From positions 4,960,001-5,024,000 of the forward strand of contig NZ_CP065997.1 in NCBI RefSeq assembly GCF_016127315.1: a DNA stretch of 64,000 nucleotides, in the 5' to 3' direction. Position 1 is the first letter of the stretch; each line of letters opens with the position of its first letter. This stretch comes from Achromobacter deleyi (GTDB taxonomy: Bacteria; Pseudomonadota; Gammaproteobacteria; Burkholderiales; Burkholderiaceae_B). A program made the position numbers and the translations under genes. Positions 26,032 to 36,401 of the stretch are shown one piece after another. Under the pieces are notes generated by a model. That model was not told the DNA's origin, ran no database searches, and saw only the letters and a program-made list of their open reading frames with translations.

Positions 26032-26958
26032 ATGATTTCGCTGGGCCTGAGATATTTCCTGGAAGTGGCGCGCTGCGGCTCGATCGCCGCCGCGGCCACC
26101 GCCCAGCACGTGGCGGCCTCGGCGGTCAGCCGCCAGATCGCCAAGCTGGAAGACGAACTGGGCATCGCGCTGTTCGAGCGCCAGGCGCGCGGCATGGCGC
26201 TGAGCGAAGCCGGCCGCCAGCTGGCCGCCTACGCCAACGCGGCGGCGCTGGAGGCCGAGCGCGTCACCACCGGCATCCGCCAGCGCAGCGCGCTGGGCGA
26301 CGTGACCATCCGGCTGGCCTGCACCGAGGGGTTCGCCCACCGCTTCCTGCCGCAGTGCATGGCCGACTTCAAGCGCACCCGGCCCGAGGCGCGCTTCCAC
26401 CTGCTGGTGGAGCGGCCCGAGGAGGTCAACCGCCTGGTCCTGGAAGGGTTGTCGCAATTGGCCTTGCGCTACACGGTGGCGCCGGACGAGCGGCTCAAGA
26501 CCGAGCTGCATTGCCGCGCGCCGGTCTACGCCATCATGTGCCGGCGGCATCCGCTGGCCGCGCGCCGCAGCGTCGGCGTGCGCGAGCTGGCGCAGGTGCC
26601 GCTGTCGCTGGGCGATCCGGGCACCACGGTGCGCGACCTGTTCGACGCGGCCTGCGCCAATGCCGGCGTGCATATCGAGCCGGCCTATGTGTCGAACCAC
26701 TCGGCGGCCTTCCTGCCGATGCTGCCCGGCAGCCAGATCGTGGCCCTGTCGGGCTACCTGACGCTGATGGGGCAGCCGGACAGCGCGCGCCTGGTGGCGG
26801 TGCCGTTCAGCAATCCGGAAATGCGCCAGCGCAGCATCCAGGTGGTGACGCTGCGGGGATGCACCTTGCCGCCGCTGGCGCGCGAATTCCTGGCGTTGCT
26901 GGCCGAGCGCCTGAGCGCGGCGCCGCGCGCCCCGGAAGCGGAACGCGAGACCGGCTGA
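26032..26958 (+). CDS. LysR-family transcriptional regulator
   Basis: 308 aa. N-terminal winged helix (LRYFLEVARCGSIAAAATAQHVAASAVSRQIAKLEDELG) and a substrate-binding effector domain. ATG 26032 has GGGGA upstream; the in-frame TTG at 26017 is less likely. Divergent from the M20 peptidase/Bug operon, which it probably controls. Confidence 0.9.
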   Translation: MISLGLRYFLEVARCGSIAAAATAQHVAASAVSRQIAKLEDELGIALFERQARGMALSEAGRQLAAYANAAALEAERVTTGIRQRSALGDVTIRLACTEGFAHRFLPQCMADFKRTRPEARFHLLVERPEEVNRLVLEGLSQLALRYTVAPDERLKTELHCRAPVYAIMCRRHPLAARRSVGVRELAQVPLSLGDPGTTVRDLFDAACANAGVHIEPAYVSNHSAAFLPMLPGSQIVALSGYLTLMGQPDSARLVAVPFSNPEMRQRSIQVVTLRGCTLPPLAREFLALLAERLSAAPRAPEAERETG

Positions 26959-26974
26959 GTGAAGCCGGACCGGG

Positions 26975-29900
26975 TCAGGCGCGGCGCGCGCGCCACCCCG
27001 CCACCTTCAAGCGCAGCCGCTCCAGCGCCAGGTACACGATCGGCGTGGTGTACAGCGTCAGGAACTGGCTGATCATCAGCCCGCCGACGATGGTCACGCC
27101 CAGCGGCCGGCGCAGTTCCGAGCCTTCGCCCATGCCCAGCACCAGCGGCAGCGCGCCAAGCAGGCCGGCCAGGTTGGTCATGACGATGGGGCGCAGGCGC
27201 AGCATGGCGGCGCGGTGGATGGCCTGTTCCGGCGTCAGGCCCTCGCGCCGTTCCAGCCCGAGGGCGAAGTCGATCATCAGGATGGCGTTCTTCATCACCA
27301 CCCCCACCAGCAGGAACAGGCCCAGCAGCGCGATCAGGCTGAATTCGATATTGGCCAGCCGCAGCGCCAGCAGCGCGCCGACGCCGGCCGAGGGCAGGGT
27401 CGACAGGATGGTCAGCGGATGCAGCGGGCTTTCGTACAGGATGCCCAGCACCAGGTAGATCGCCACCAGCACGCCCAGGATCAGCCAGGGCTGGTCCTGC
27501 AGGCTCTGCTGGAAGCTGCGGGCGTCGCCGCCCAGGCGCGTCTGGATGTGGGCCGGCACCATCAGCCGCGCCATGGCGGCGTCGATGGCGGCCAGGCCCT
27601 GCTGCAGCGAGACGCCCTCGGCCAGCGAGAAGCCGACGCCGACGGCGGCGAACAGGCCGTCGTGGAAGACGCGGTCGTTGACCAGGCCGTGCTCGTAGGT
27701 GGCGAAGGCCGACAGCGGCACGCGGCTGCCGTCGGCCGCCACCACCTGCACGCGCTCGAGCACCTCGGGGTCCTCGGTGTAGCGCGGATCCAGCTCCAGC
27801 ACCACGCGATACTGGTTCATGGGGTCGTACAGCGTCGCTACCTGGCGCTGGCTGAAGGAATTGCTGAGCACGCTGGCGATGGTGCGCATGTCCACGCCCA
27901 GGCGCTGGGCGGCGGCGCGGTCGATGTTGATGACGACCTGCTGGGTGGCGGCATCGCCGACGGCATCGACGTCGCGCAGCTCGGGAATGTCGCGCATCGC
28001 GCGCGAGATCTTGCGCGACCATTGCCGCAGCGCCGGCACGTCGCTGGCCATGATGGCCAGCTCGTGGTCGCCGGAATTGCCGAAGCCGCCCGGCATGCGC
28101 AGGTCCTGGTCGACGTTCAGGAAGAACATGCCGCCCGGCACCGGCGGCGCGTTGGCGCGCAGCCAGTCGATCACCTGGGCCGAGGATTCGCGCCGCTCGG
28201 CAACCGGCTTCAGGCGGATCAGGAACAGCGAATTGCTGATGCCCAGGCTGCCGCCGTTGTAGCCGATCACGTCCTGCACCGCGGGATGCCTGAGCACCAG
28301 CTGGCGGTAGACGTCGATCTTGGGCTGCATCACCTGGAACGAGAAGCCGTCGTCGCCGCGCACGAACCCCATCAGCTGGCCGGTGTCCTGCTGCGGCAGG
28401 AAGCCCTTGGGCGCCTGCGCGTACAGGTAGGCGTTCAGCGCCACCACGGCGGCCAGCAGCAACAGGGTCAGGCGGGCGTGGCCCAGCACCCGCGCCAGCG
28501 ACGCGCCGTACCACTGGTGGACGCGGGCGAACACGGCGCGCAGGCGCGAGGCGCGCGGCGGGGTCTCGGCCGGCGACCGCAGCCAGCGCGCGCACAGGCT
28601 GGGAATGATGGCGACCGAGACCACCAGCGAAATCAGGATGGCGGCCACCAGGGTGATCGAGAATTCGCGGAACAGCCGTTCGACCAGCCCGCCCATGAAC
28701 AGGATCGACACGAACACCACCGACAGCGCCAGCGTCATCGCCACCAGCGTGAAGCCGACCTCGCGCACGCCGCGCAGGGCCGCCTGGCGCGGACCCAGGC
28801 CGCGTTCAAGGTGGCGCGAGATGTTCTCCAGCACCACGATGGCGTCGTCCACCACCAGCCCCGCGGCCACGATCAGCGCCATCAGCGACAGATTGTTGAG
28901 CGAGAAGCCCCACAGGTACATGACGGCGAAGGTAGCCACCAGGCACACCGGGATCGCCACGCTGGGAATGGCGGCGGCGCGGGCGCTGCCCAGGAACAGC
29001 CACACCACCAGGATGACCAGGCCGACGGCCAGCCCGAGCGTGACGTGGGCCTCGCGCAGCGTGGCGTGGATGCCGGGCGAGCGGTCCAGCACCACCGTCA
29101 GGTCGACGTCGGCCGGCATCAGCGCGCGCAGGCCGGGCAGGGCCTGGTTGATGGCGGCGATGGTCTCGATGATGTTGGCGCCCGGCTGGCGGCTGATGGT
29201 CAGCACCACCGCCGGGTCGTGGTTGTGGAAGCCGCTGCTGTAGCGGTTCTCGACCGAGTCGCTGACGCGCGCGATCTGCGCCAGCCGGATGGTGGCGCCG
29301 TCCTGGTGGCGCACGATCAGGCCGTTGTAGTCGTCGGCCGTGCGCGGCTGGCCGGGCGTGCCGACCTCCCAGCGCTGGCCGGCCGAGTCCAGCTGGCCCT
29401 GCGGGCCCATGGGGGCGGCGTCGGCGATGGACTGGCGCAGGTCGTCCAGCGCCACGCCATAGTGCGCCAGCGCGTTCGGGTTGACCTGCACCCGCACCGC
29501 CGGCAGCGAGCTGCCGCCCAGCGTCACTTCGCCGACGCCGACGATCTGCGAGAGCTTCTGCGCCAGCACCGTGGCGCCCAGGTCGTACAGGCGCCCGGCG
29601 GGCCGCGTCGGGGAACTGAGCGCCAGCGCCATGATGGGCGCCTGCGACGGGTTGACCTTGCGGTAGCTGGGGTTGCCCGGCATGCCGGACGGCAGCTCGG
29701 CGCGGGCGGCGTTGATGGCGGCCTGCACGTCGCGCGCGGCCGCGTTGATGTCGCGGTCCAGCGCGAATTGCAGCAGTACGCGGGTGGCGCCCTGGTTGCT
29801 GGACGAACTCATGGCGCTGACGCCGGCGATGCTGCCCAGCGCGCGTTCGAGCGGCGCGGCCACGGTGCTGGCCATGCTCTCGGGACTGGCGCCGGGCAGG

Positions 29901-30043
29901 TTGGCGCGCACCTCGATGGTGGGAAAGTCCACCTGCGGCAGGGGCGCCACCGGCAGCAGGCGCCAGGCCACCGCGCCCAGCAGCGTCAGGGCCAGCGCCA
30001 GGAAGATGCAGGCGATGGGCCGGTGCAGCAACGCGCGGATCAT
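26975..30043 (-). CDS. mdtC: RND efflux permease, MdtC-like
   Basis: 1022 aa, twelve membrane helices with two large periplasmic loops. The RND signatures are present: N-terminal [16 protein letters not shown], and the TM4 proton-relay aspartate pair in [13 protein letters not shown]. The start overlaps the upstream RND gene by 4 bp (ATGA). With it and the membrane fusion protein it forms an MdtABC-type pump, in which two different RND subunits assemble into one trimer. No outer membrane factor gene follows, so a TolC/OprM-like channel must come from elsewhere. Confidence 0.88.
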   Translation of the reverse strand: MIRALLHRPIACIFLALALTLLGAVAWRLLPVAPLPQVDFPTIEVRANLPGASPESMASTVAAPLERALGSIAGVSAMSSSSNQGATRVLLQFALDRDINAAARDVQAAINAARAELPSGMPGNPSYRKVNPSQAPIMALALSSPTRPAGRLYDLGATVLAQKLSQIVGVGEVTLGGSSLPAVRVQVNPNALAHYGVALDDLRQSIADAAPMGPQGQLDSAGQRWEVGTPGQPRTADDYNGLIVRHQDGATIRLAQIARVSDSVENRYSSGFHNHDPAVVLTISRQPGANIIETIAAINQALPGLRALMPADVDLTVVLDRSPGIHATLREAHVTLGLAVGLVILVVWLFLGSARAAAIPSVAIPVCLVATFAVMYLWGFSLNNLSLMALIVAAGLVVDDAIVVLENISRHLERGLGPRQAALRGVREVGFTLVAMTLALSVVFVSILFMGGLVERLFREFSITLVAAILISLVVSVAIIPSLCARWLRSPAETPPRASRLRAVFARVHQWYGASLARVLGHARLTLLLLAAVVALNAYLYAQAPKGFLPQQDTGQLMGFVRGDDGFSFQVMQPKIDVYRQLVLRHPAVQDVIGYNGGSLGISNSLFLIRLKPVAERRESSAQVIDWLRANAPPVPGGMFFLNVDQDLRMPGGFGNSGDHELAIMASDVPALRQWSRKISRAMRDIPELRDVDAVGDAATQQVVINIDRAAAQRLGVDMRTIASVLSNSFSQRQVATLYDPMNQYRVVLELDPRYTEDPEVLERVQVVAADGSRVPLSAFATYEHGLVNDRVFHDGLFAAVGVGFSLAEGVSLQQGLAAIDAAMARLMVPAHIQTRLGGDARSFQQSLQDQPWLILGVLVAIYLVLGILYESPLHPLTILSTLPSAGVGALLALRLANIEFSLIALLGLFLLVGVVMKNAILMIDFALGLERREGLTPEQAIHRAAMLRLRPIVMTNLAGLLGALPLVLGMGEGSELRRPLGVTIVGGLMISQFLTLYTTPIVYLALERLRLKVAGWRARRA

Positions 30044-33000
30044 GGCGCCGGCGGGTCCGCGGGCGTCGGCGCGGCCTTGCGGCGGCCCGCGCCCAGCTGG
30101 TGGAAGAACAGGTAGACGGCGGGCGTGGTGAACAGCGTCAGCACCTGGCTGACCAGCAGGCCGCCCACCATCACCCAGCCCAGGGGCTGGCGCAGCTCGG
30201 CGCCCGAGCCGGTGGCCAGCATCAGCGGCAGGGCGCCGAACAGCGCCGCCAGCGTGGTCATCAGGATCGGCCGCAGCCGCAGCAGCGCCGCCTCGCGGAT
30301 CGCCTCGCGCGGGGCCAGGCCGCGGCTGCGTTCGGCTTCCAGCGCGAAGTCGACCATCATGATGCCGTTCTTCTTGACCAGCCCGATCAGCAGGATGATG
30401 CCGATGACGGCGATCAGGTCCAGCGGCCGGCCGGTCAGCAGCAGCGCCAGCAGCGCGCCGACGGTGGCCGACGGCAGGGTCGACAGGATGGTGACCGGGT
30501 GGATCGCGCTTTCATAGAGCATGCCCAGCACCAGGTACATGGTGACCACCGCCGCCAACATCAGCCACAGGGTGTTCGATAGCGAGGCCTGGAAGGCGGA
30601 CGCCGCGCCTTGCAGGCGCAGCTCGACGCTGGCGGGCATGGCGATGTCCTGGCGCGCCGCCTCGATGGCGGCGATGGCCGCGCCCAGCGAGCCGCCCGGC
30701 GGCAGGTTGAACGAGAAATTGACGGCCGGGAACTGCGACAGGTGGTTGACCGCCAGCGGCACGGCGCGCTCGCTGACCGTGGCCAGCGCCGACAGCGGAA
30801 TCGGCTGGCCGTCCGCCGTCCGCAGGTGGATGCGCTCCAGCGCCTCGGGGCTGGCGGCCAGGCGCCGGTCCACCTCCAGCACCACGCGGTACTGGTTCGA
30901 CTGGGTGAACAGGGTGGCGACCTGGCGCTGGCCGAAGGCGCTGTAGAGCGCCTGGGTGACGTCGTCCATGGTCAGGCCCAGGCGCGCGGCGGCGTCGCGC
31001 GACACCTCCAGGTAGGCCTGGCGGCCGCCGCCCTGCAGGTCGGACGAGACGTCGGCCAGCTGCGGCGTGGCGTCCAGGCGCTGGGTCAGGGCATGGCTCC
31101 AGCGCGCCAGCAGGGCGGCGTCGGGCGAGGTCAGGGTGAACTGGTACTGGCCGCGGCTGACGCGGTCCTCGATGTTCAGCTCCTGCACCGGTTGCAGGAA
31201 CAGCGAGATGCCCTGCACCTGGCGGGCGCGGGCATCCAGCCGCGCCATGATGTCGGCCAGCGGCGCGCCGCGCTCGCTCCAGGGCTTGAGGTTGACCAGT
31301 AGGCGGCCGGTGTTGAGGGTGGCGTTCATGCCGTCGATGCCGATGAAGGACGACAGGCTGGCGACGTCGGGGTCTTGCAGCAGGCTTTGCGCCAGCGCCT
31401 GCTGGCGCCGCGACATGGCCTCGAACGAGGTGTTCTGCGCCGACTGGGTCACGCCTTGCAGCACGCCGCCGTCCTGCACCGGGAAGAAGCCCTTGGGCAC
31501 CGCCAGGTACAGCAGGCCGGTCAGCGCCACGGTGGCCAGCATCGCCAGCAGCGTCAGGCGCTGGTGGCGCAGGGTGATGTCGAGCCAGCCGGCGTAGCGC
31601 GCCTGCAGGCGGTCCAGCAGGCCGGGCGGGCGCTCGGCGTGCGGCGGCAGCAGGCGCGCGCACATCATGGGGGTCAGCGTCAGCGACACCGCCAGCGAGA
31701 TCAGGATGGCCACCGCCAGCGTGATGGCGAATTCGCGGAACAGCCGGCCGACCACGTCTTCCATGAACAGCAGCGGGATCAGCACGGCGATCAGCGACAG
31801 CGTCAGCGACACCAGGGTGAAGCCGATCTGCCCGGCGCCCTTGAGCGCGGCCGCCATCGGGCTGTGGCCCTGTTCGCGGTAGCGGGCGATGTTCTCCAGC
31901 ATGACGATGGCGTCGTCGACCACGAAGCCGGCGCCGATGGTCAGGGCCATCAATGTCAGGTTGTTGGTCGAAAAGCCCGCCAGGTGCATCACGCCGAAGG
32001 TGCCGATCAAGGACAGCGGCACCGCCAGGCTGGGAATCAGCGTGGCCGGCAGGTTGCGCAGGAACAGGAAGGTCACCAGCACCACCAGCCCGACGGCGAA
32101 AGCCAGCTCCCACTGCACGCCGCGCACCGAGGCGCGGATGCTTTCGGTGCGGTCGGTCAGCACGCGCACCTGCACCGCGGCCGGCAGGCTGGCGGTCAGC
32201 TGCGGCAGCAGCGCCTTGACCTGGTCGGCCACCGCGATGACGTTGGCGCCCGGCTGGCGCTGGATGTTCACCAGCACCGCCGGCTGGCGGTCGACCCAGG
32301 CGGCCAGGTAGCGGTCTTCGGCGCCGTCCTCGACCGTGGCGACGTCGCCCAGCCGCACCGGCGCGCCGTTGCGCCAGGCCACGATCAGGTCGCGGTATTC
32401 CTGCGCGCTTTGCAGCTGGTCGTTGGCGTCCATGATGACCGAGCGCACCGGGCCGTCGAAGCTGCCCTTGGGCTGGTTGGAGTTGGCCTTGGCGATGGCC
32501 TCGCGCAGATCGGTCAGTTGCAGCCCGCGCGCGGCCAGCGCCATGGGGTTGGCCTGCACCCGCACGGCGGGCCGCTGGCCGCCGGCCAGGCTGACCATGC
32601 CGACGCCCGACAGTTGCGCCAGGCGCTGCGTCATGCGGGTGTCGACCAGGTCATAGACCTGCGGCAGCGGCAGGGAATCCGAGGTCACGGCCAGCGTCAG
32701 GATCGGCACGTCGGCGGGGTTGACCTTGCGGTACACCGGCGGCGTCGGCAGGTCGGACGGCAGCAGCGAGCCGCTGGCGCTGATGGCGGCCTGCACCTCC
32801 TGTTCGGCCACGCCCAGCGACACGTCGAGCGAGAACTGCAGCGTGATCACCGAGATGCCGCTGCCGCTGGCAGACGACATCTGCTTGAGCCCCGGGATCT
32901 GGCCGAAGCGGCGTTCCAGCGGCGCGGTCACGGCGCGCGCGGTGACGTCGGGGCTGGCGCCGGGGTAGGGCGTGGTGACCTGGATGATGGGGTAGTCGAC

Positions 33001-33117
33001 CTGCGGCAGCGCCGCCACCGGCAGCATGCGCCAGGCGAGGATGCCCGACAGCAGCAGCGCCAGCATCAGGAAGGAGGTGGCGACCGGGCGCAGAATGAAG
33101 GGGCGGGACAGGCTCAT
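30040..33117 (-). CDS. mdtB: RND efflux permease, MdtB-like
   Basis: 1025 aa with the same architecture as its downstream neighbour: [23 protein letters not shown] at the N-terminus and the TM4 motif [17 protein letters not shown]. Overlaps the membrane fusion gene (4 bp) upstream and the second RND gene (4 bp) downstream. The two RND proteins are homologous and complementary, as expected for the MdtB2C heterotrimer. Confidence 0.88.
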   Translation of the reverse strand: MSLSRPFILRPVATSFLMLALLLSGILAWRMLPVAALPQVDYPIIQVTTPYPGASPDVTARAVTAPLERRFGQIPGLKQMSSASGSGISVITLQFSLDVSLGVAEQEVQAAISASGSLLPSDLPTPPVYRKVNPADVPILTLAVTSDSLPLPQVYDLVDTRMTQRLAQLSGVGMVSLAGGQRPAVRVQANPMALAARGLQLTDLREAIAKANSNQPKGSFDGPVRSVIMDANDQLQSAQEYRDLIVAWRNGAPVRLGDVATVEDGAEDRYLAAWVDRQPAVLVNIQRQPGANVIAVADQVKALLPQLTASLPAAVQVRVLTDRTESIRASVRGVQWELAFAVGLVVLVTFLFLRNLPATLIPSLAVPLSLIGTFGVMHLAGFSTNNLTLMALTIGAGFVVDDAIVMLENIARYREQGHSPMAAALKGAGQIGFTLVSLTLSLIAVLIPLLFMEDVVGRLFREFAITLAVAILISLAVSLTLTPMMCARLLPPHAERPPGLLDRLQARYAGWLDITLRHQRLTLLAMLATVALTGLLYLAVPKGFFPVQDGGVLQGVTQSAQNTSFEAMSRRQQALAQSLLQDPDVASLSSFIGIDGMNATLNTGRLLVNLKPWSERGAPLADIMARLDARARQVQGISLFLQPVQELNIEDRVSRGQYQFTLTSPDAALLARWSHALTQRLDATPQLADVSSDLQGGGRQAYLEVSRDAAARLGLTMDDVTQALYSAFGQRQVATLFTQSNQYRVVLEVDRRLAASPEALERIHLRTADGQPIPLSALATVSERAVPLAVNHLSQFPAVNFSFNLPPGGSLGAAIAAIEAARQDIAMPASVELRLQGAASAFQASLSNTLWLMLAAVVTMYLVLGMLYESAIHPVTILSTLPSATVGALLALLLTGRPLDLIAVIGIILLIGLVKKNGIMMVDFALEAERSRGLAPREAIREAALLRLRPILMTTLAALFGALPLMLATGSGAELRQPLGWVMVGGLLVSQVLTLFTTPAVYLFFHQLGAGRRKAAPTPADPPAP

Positions 33118-34283
33118 TGGGTTTCCACGATCAGCACGTCGCGGCCGTCGTGCAGGCGGTCCACGCCTTCGACCACCACGCGTTCGGCCGCGGCCAGGCC
33201 CGAGCGGACTTCGACGCGGCCGGCGTTGGCGCGGCCCAGCGTCAGTTCGCGCCGGGTGGCGCGCTGGTCATCGCCGATGACGAAGACGAACGCGCCTTCG
33301 GCGCCGTACTGCACCGCCGCCGTGGGAATCGACAGCACGTCTTCCTGCCGCGCCAGCGCCAGGCGGATGTTGACGAACTGGTTCGGGAACAGGGCTTCGT
33401 CGGCGTTCTCGAACAGGGCGCGCAGCTTGACGGTGCCGCTGGCCACGTGGATCTGGTTGTCCAGCGCCTGCAGGGTGCCGAGCGCGATCAGGCGGCGCTC
33501 GTCGGCGTCCCAGGCCTGCACCTGCAGCGCGGCGTCGCCGGCCTGGGCCTGGGCCTGCCGCAGCAGGTCCAGATGGGTCTCCGAGATCGAGAACAGCGCC
33601 GAGATCGGGCGCGTCTGCACCAGGGTGGCGAGGCCGTTGGTGTCGACGGCGCGCACGTGGTTGCCGGCGTCCACCCGGCGAAAGCCGACGCGGCCGTCGT
33701 GCGGCGCCAGGATGCGGGTCTGCGCCAGCAGGCGGCGGGCATCGGCGACGCCGGCCGCCAGGCGCTGGCGCTGCGCGGCGTAGCTGCGCACCTGGGCCTC
33801 GGCGGTGTCCAGTTGCTGTCCCGCCACGGCTTCCTGCCGCGCCAGCTGCCGGTAGCGGCGCAGGTCGATCTCGGCATTGCCCAGCAGCGCTTCGACGCGC
33901 GCCAGTTCGCCTTCGGCCGCCGCCAGCGCCGCCTGGTAGGGGCGCGGATCGATCTCGGCCAGCAGCTGGCCGCGTTGCACCGCCTGGCCTTCCGTGTAGT
34001 GCAGGCGCTGCAACTGGCCATCGACCTGGCTGCGCAGCACCACCTGCGCCAGCGGCGTGATGGTGCCCAGCGCGTGCAGGTCGCGCGGCAAGGGGCCGCT
34101 ACGCGCGGCGGCGACGCTGACGGGGACCGGTTGCTGATCGTAGTTGGGAATGGCGGCGGGCGCGGGGCCTTGCAGGGCGTAGCGCCATAGCGCCCACGCG
34201 GCCACCAGGGTCACGGCCAGGAGGGTGGCCAGCGCCAGGCGGCGGCGCAGGGCAGCGGGGCCCGCGGAAGGGGGCAGGGACAT
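33114..34283 (-). CDS. mdtA: Periplasmic membrane fusion protein, MdtA-like
   Basis: 389 aa. An N-terminal anchor helix (residues 13-33) is followed by the biotinyl-lipoyl half ([26 protein letters not shown]), a coiled-coil hairpin (about 115-185), the second lipoyl half ([20 protein letters not shown]) and beta-barrel domains. First gene of the mdtABC-like operon, with its promoter in the gap shared with the fluoride riboswitch unit. It bridges the RND pump to the outer membrane channel. Confidence 0.88.
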   Translation of the reverse strand: MSLPPSAGPAALRRRLALATLLAVTLVAAWALWRYALQGPAPAAIPNYDQQPVPVSVAAARSGPLPRDLHALGTITPLAQVVLRSQVDGQLQRLHYTEGQAVQRGQLLAEIDPRPYQAALAAAEGELARVEALLGNAEIDLRRYRQLARQEAVAGQQLDTAEAQVRSYAAQRQRLAAGVADARRLLAQTRILAPHDGRVGFRRVDAGNHVRAVDTNGLATLVQTRPISALFSISETHLDLLRQAQAQAGDAALQVQAWDADERRLIALGTLQALDNQIHVASGTVKLRALFENADEALFPNQFVNIRLALARQEDVLSIPTAAVQYGAEGAFVFVIGDDQRATRRELTLGRANAGRVEVRSGLAAAERVVVEGVDRLHDGRDVLIVETQ

Positions 34284-34430
34284 CGTGGTACTGCCGGAAA
34301 CAGTTAGTTGGGGACAGGACGGATTCTATCTGAATAATAATTATTAGCGTTTTAGCATCAGTTTTCTGTCAGGTTCGGACTCGCCGCCGGAGCCACAAGG
34401 ACGCTGAATCGACCGTGGCGCGCGACCTGC

Positions 34431-34459
34431 TTGCCTCGCCGTTGCCGGACTGCTAGCAT
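34431..34459 (+). promoter_or_regulatory. Promoter of the fluoride riboswitch transcript
   Basis: A -35-like TTGCCT (34431-34436) and an extended -10 TGC-TAGCAT (34451-34459) are separated by 17 bp. Transcription would begin near 34466, just before the aptamer. Confidence 0.55.
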
Positions 34460-34470
34460 TCGTCCGTTCG

Positions 34471-34565
34471 TCGGAGATGGCATTCCTCCACCAACCGCCG
34501 CGTATCCTGCGCGGCTGATGATGCCTACAGATCCCTGGTACCGCCGGGGCTGTAGGCATTTTTTT
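34471..34565 (+). ncRNA. Fluoride riboswitch (crcB motif) with intrinsic terminator
   Basis: GGAG-ATGGCATTC-CTCC (34473-34489) forms P1, and GCCGCG...CGCGGC (34497-34514) forms P2. The loop GGCAT can pair with ATGCC at 34521-34525 as the pseudoknot; ACCAACCGCC and GGCTGATGATGCCTAC are the conserved crcB-motif segments. The same ATGCCTACAG (34521-34530) is the 5' arm of a perfect 10-bp terminator stem with CTGTAGGCAT (34550-34559) followed by six T. Pseudoknot and terminator are mutually exclusive, so fluoride should turn expression on. The downstream gene is a CLC-type fluoride exporter. Confidence 0.95.
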
Positions 34566-34652
34566 GCGTCCGCGGTTTTCGTGCCCGCGCCCGATGCATC
34601 CCGCAGCCTGGTGGATCAGGGGAATTTTTTTTCCCCTTGCATCCTGAACCCC

Positions 34653-35966
34653 ATGCCGCGCTCCCCACGCCTAGAACAGTTGGAACTCCTGCCGTACATC
34701 GGCAAATGGCTCGTCATCGCTTTCGTCGTCGCCTGCCTGGCGGGCGCCGCTTCGGCGCTTTTCCTGCACGCCCTGGATTGGGCGACCGCGACGCGGCAGG
34801 CGCATCCGGCGCTCATCTGGTTTTTGCCCTTCGCGGGCTTTTTCGTCGGCTGGTGCTATCTGCGTCTGGGGCGGCCCGTCGAGGCGGGCAACAACCTCAT
34901 CATCGATGAGATCCACGATCCGAAGAAGGTGATTCCCCTGCGCATGGTGCCCATGGTGCTTGGAGGCACCGTGATGTCGCACCTGTTCGGCGCGTCGGTG
35001 GGGCGCGAGGGAACGGCGGTGCAGATGGGCGCGGCGCTGGCCGACCAACTGACCCACCTGCTGCGCCTGCGCCCCGAAGACCGGCGGATCGTCCTGATGG
35101 CGGGAATCGCGGCGGGCTTTTCCTCGGTGTTCGGCACGCCCCTGGCCGGCGCCATCTTCGGGCTGGAGGTGCTGGCGATCGGCCGCATGCGCTACGACGC
35201 GCTGTTTCCCTGCGTCGTCGCGGCCATCGCGGCGAACCAGGTCGGCCTCGCGCTGGGCATCCACCACACCCACTATGCCGTGCTGGCGGTCGCTCCCCTG
35301 GGCGTGGTGAGCGTGCTGAGCGTGGTGGCCGCCGGCATCCTGTTCGGCCTGATCGGCATGATCTTCGCCAACGGCGCGCACGCCATCGGCGCCTTCATGA
35401 AACGGCATATCGCCTATGCGCCGCTGCGGCCCCTGGCGGGCGGGGCGGTGATCGCGGTGGCGGTGTGGGCCACCGATGGCTATCGCTACATCGGCCTGGG
35501 AATTCCCTCGATCGTGCAGGCGTTCCAGCAACCGGCCGCGCCCTGGGACTTCGCCGGCAAGCTGCTGTTCACCGTGGCCTCGCTGGGCAGCGGGTTCAAG
35601 GGAGGCGAGGTGACGCCGCTGTTCTACATCGGCGCGACGCTCGGCAACGCGTTGGCGCCGCTGCTGCAGTTGCCCTTCTCGATGCTTGCGGGGCTGGGTT
35701 TCGTCGCCGTGTTCGCCGGCGCCGCCAACACCCCCATCGCCACCATCGTGATGGCGATCGAATTGTTCGGGCCGGACATCGCGCCCTTTGCCGCCATCGC
35801 CTGCATCGCGGCGTACCTGTTCTCGGGACACAGCGGCATCTACCACGCGCAGCGCGTGGGCCACGCCAAGCACCGCGTGCTGCCCGAGGAACTGCGGCTA
35901 TCGGAACTCGGGGCGTACCGGAAGCGGCTACGCCAGCAGCCCATGGCCCGCACCCCCGAAGAATGA
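34653..35966 (+). CDS. eriC: CLC-F type fluoride/proton antiporter
   Basis: 437 aa, about ten membrane helices of the CLC fold. Selectivity regions read GASVGREGTAVQMG and GFKGGEVTPLFYIGATLG; the methionine in the first loop, in place of the usual proline-type chloride motif, and the position behind a fluoride riboswitch identify the fluoride-specific branch. It exports F- from the cytoplasm. I used ATG 34653 since the protein from here begins like the family; an in-frame GTG at 34581 is an alternative and no ribosome site is clear for either. A DUF190 gene follows 17 bp downstream. Confidence 0.92.
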   Translation: MPRSPRLEQLELLPYIGKWLVIAFVVACLAGAASALFLHALDWATATRQAHPALIWFLPFAGFFVGWCYLRLGRPVEAGNNLIIDEIHDPKKVIPLRMVPMVLGGTVMSHLFGASVGREGTAVQMGAALADQLTHLLRLRPEDRRIVLMAGIAAGFSSVFGTPLAGAIFGLEVLAIGRMRYDALFPCVVAAIAANQVGLALGIHHTHYAVLAVAPLGVVSVLSVVAAGILFGLIGMIFANGAHAIGAFMKRHIAYAPLRPLAGGAVIAVAVWATDGYRYIGLGIPSIVQAFQQPAAPWDFAGKLLFTVASLGSGFKGGEVTPLFYIGATLGNALAPLLQLPFSMLAGLGFVAVFAGAANTPIATIVMAIELFGPDIAPFAAIACIAAYLFSGHSGIYHAQRVGHAKHRVLPEELRLSELGAYRKRLRQQPMARTPEE

Positions 35967-35983
35967 GCCGAGGAACCCACCCG

Positions 35984-36352
35984 ATGACGACCGACCTGAC
36001 CGCGTTGCGCCTGTACTTTCCCATTTCCGCCAGGGCCCGCGCCACGCGCTTCTGGCACAGGCTGAGCGCGCCGGCGCTGGCCCAGCACCTGATCCATGCC
36101 GCGCGCCACGCCGGCATCCAGCAGGCAGTGCTGCATTCCATCCAATCCGGCTACCTGGCTGGCGAGAGATTGAGCCACCATCATCCGGAGGTCACGCACA
36201 TGAAGCACCCGCAGTGCATCGAGCTGATCGACCGCGAAGCGGTGCTGCGGGCGTTTCTGCATGACCATGCGGCGGAACTGCACAAGGTTCGGGCGGTATT
36301 GCTCACGTGCGAAATCCCGCTGATTCCCGCCTCGGGGCCGGTCGTTCGGTGA
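35984..36352 (+). CDS. DUF190-family protein of the fluoride operon
   Basis: 122 aa. Layout LRLYFPIS..., a variable glycine/histidine-containing middle and CIELIDREAVLRAFLHDHAAELHK...VLLTCEIPL correspond to DUF190, a small PII-like fold commonly encoded beside crcB or CLC-F genes. GAGGAAC precedes the ATG. It probably has an accessory or regulatory role in fluoride resistance; the biochemical function is not known to me. Confidence 0.75.
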   Translation: MTTDLTALRLYFPISARARATRFWHRLSAPALAQHLIHAARHAGIQQAVLHSIQSGYLAGERLSHHHPEVTHMKHPQCIELIDREAVLRAFLHDHAAELHKVRAVLLTCEIPLIPASGPVVR

Positions 36353-36401
36353 GCCCGCGGCGGGAGCGGGCGCGGGGCCCCGTCAGGGTGGGCGCTCGCT
36401 C

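Larger units (their letters stand above)
34284..34652. other. Divergent regulatory region between mdtA and the fluoride exporter
   Basis: This 369-bp gene-free stretch holds an AT-rich 12-bp perfect palindrome TAATAATTATTA (34335-34346) on the mdtA side, a plausible operator or promoter element; then a promoter, fluoride riboswitch and terminator serving the exporter gene; then a hairpin AGGGGAA-T6-TTCCCCT (34618-34637) just before the exporter start. No ribosome binding site is evident before ATG 34653. Confidence 0.6.

Noticed and set aside
34335..34346. TAATAATTATTA palindrome as a Fur box for mdtABC
   Set aside because: It is AT-rich and symmetric but does not follow the GATAAT-type hexamer pattern, and the operon is not an iron operon by content. 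Kept only as a possible operator.
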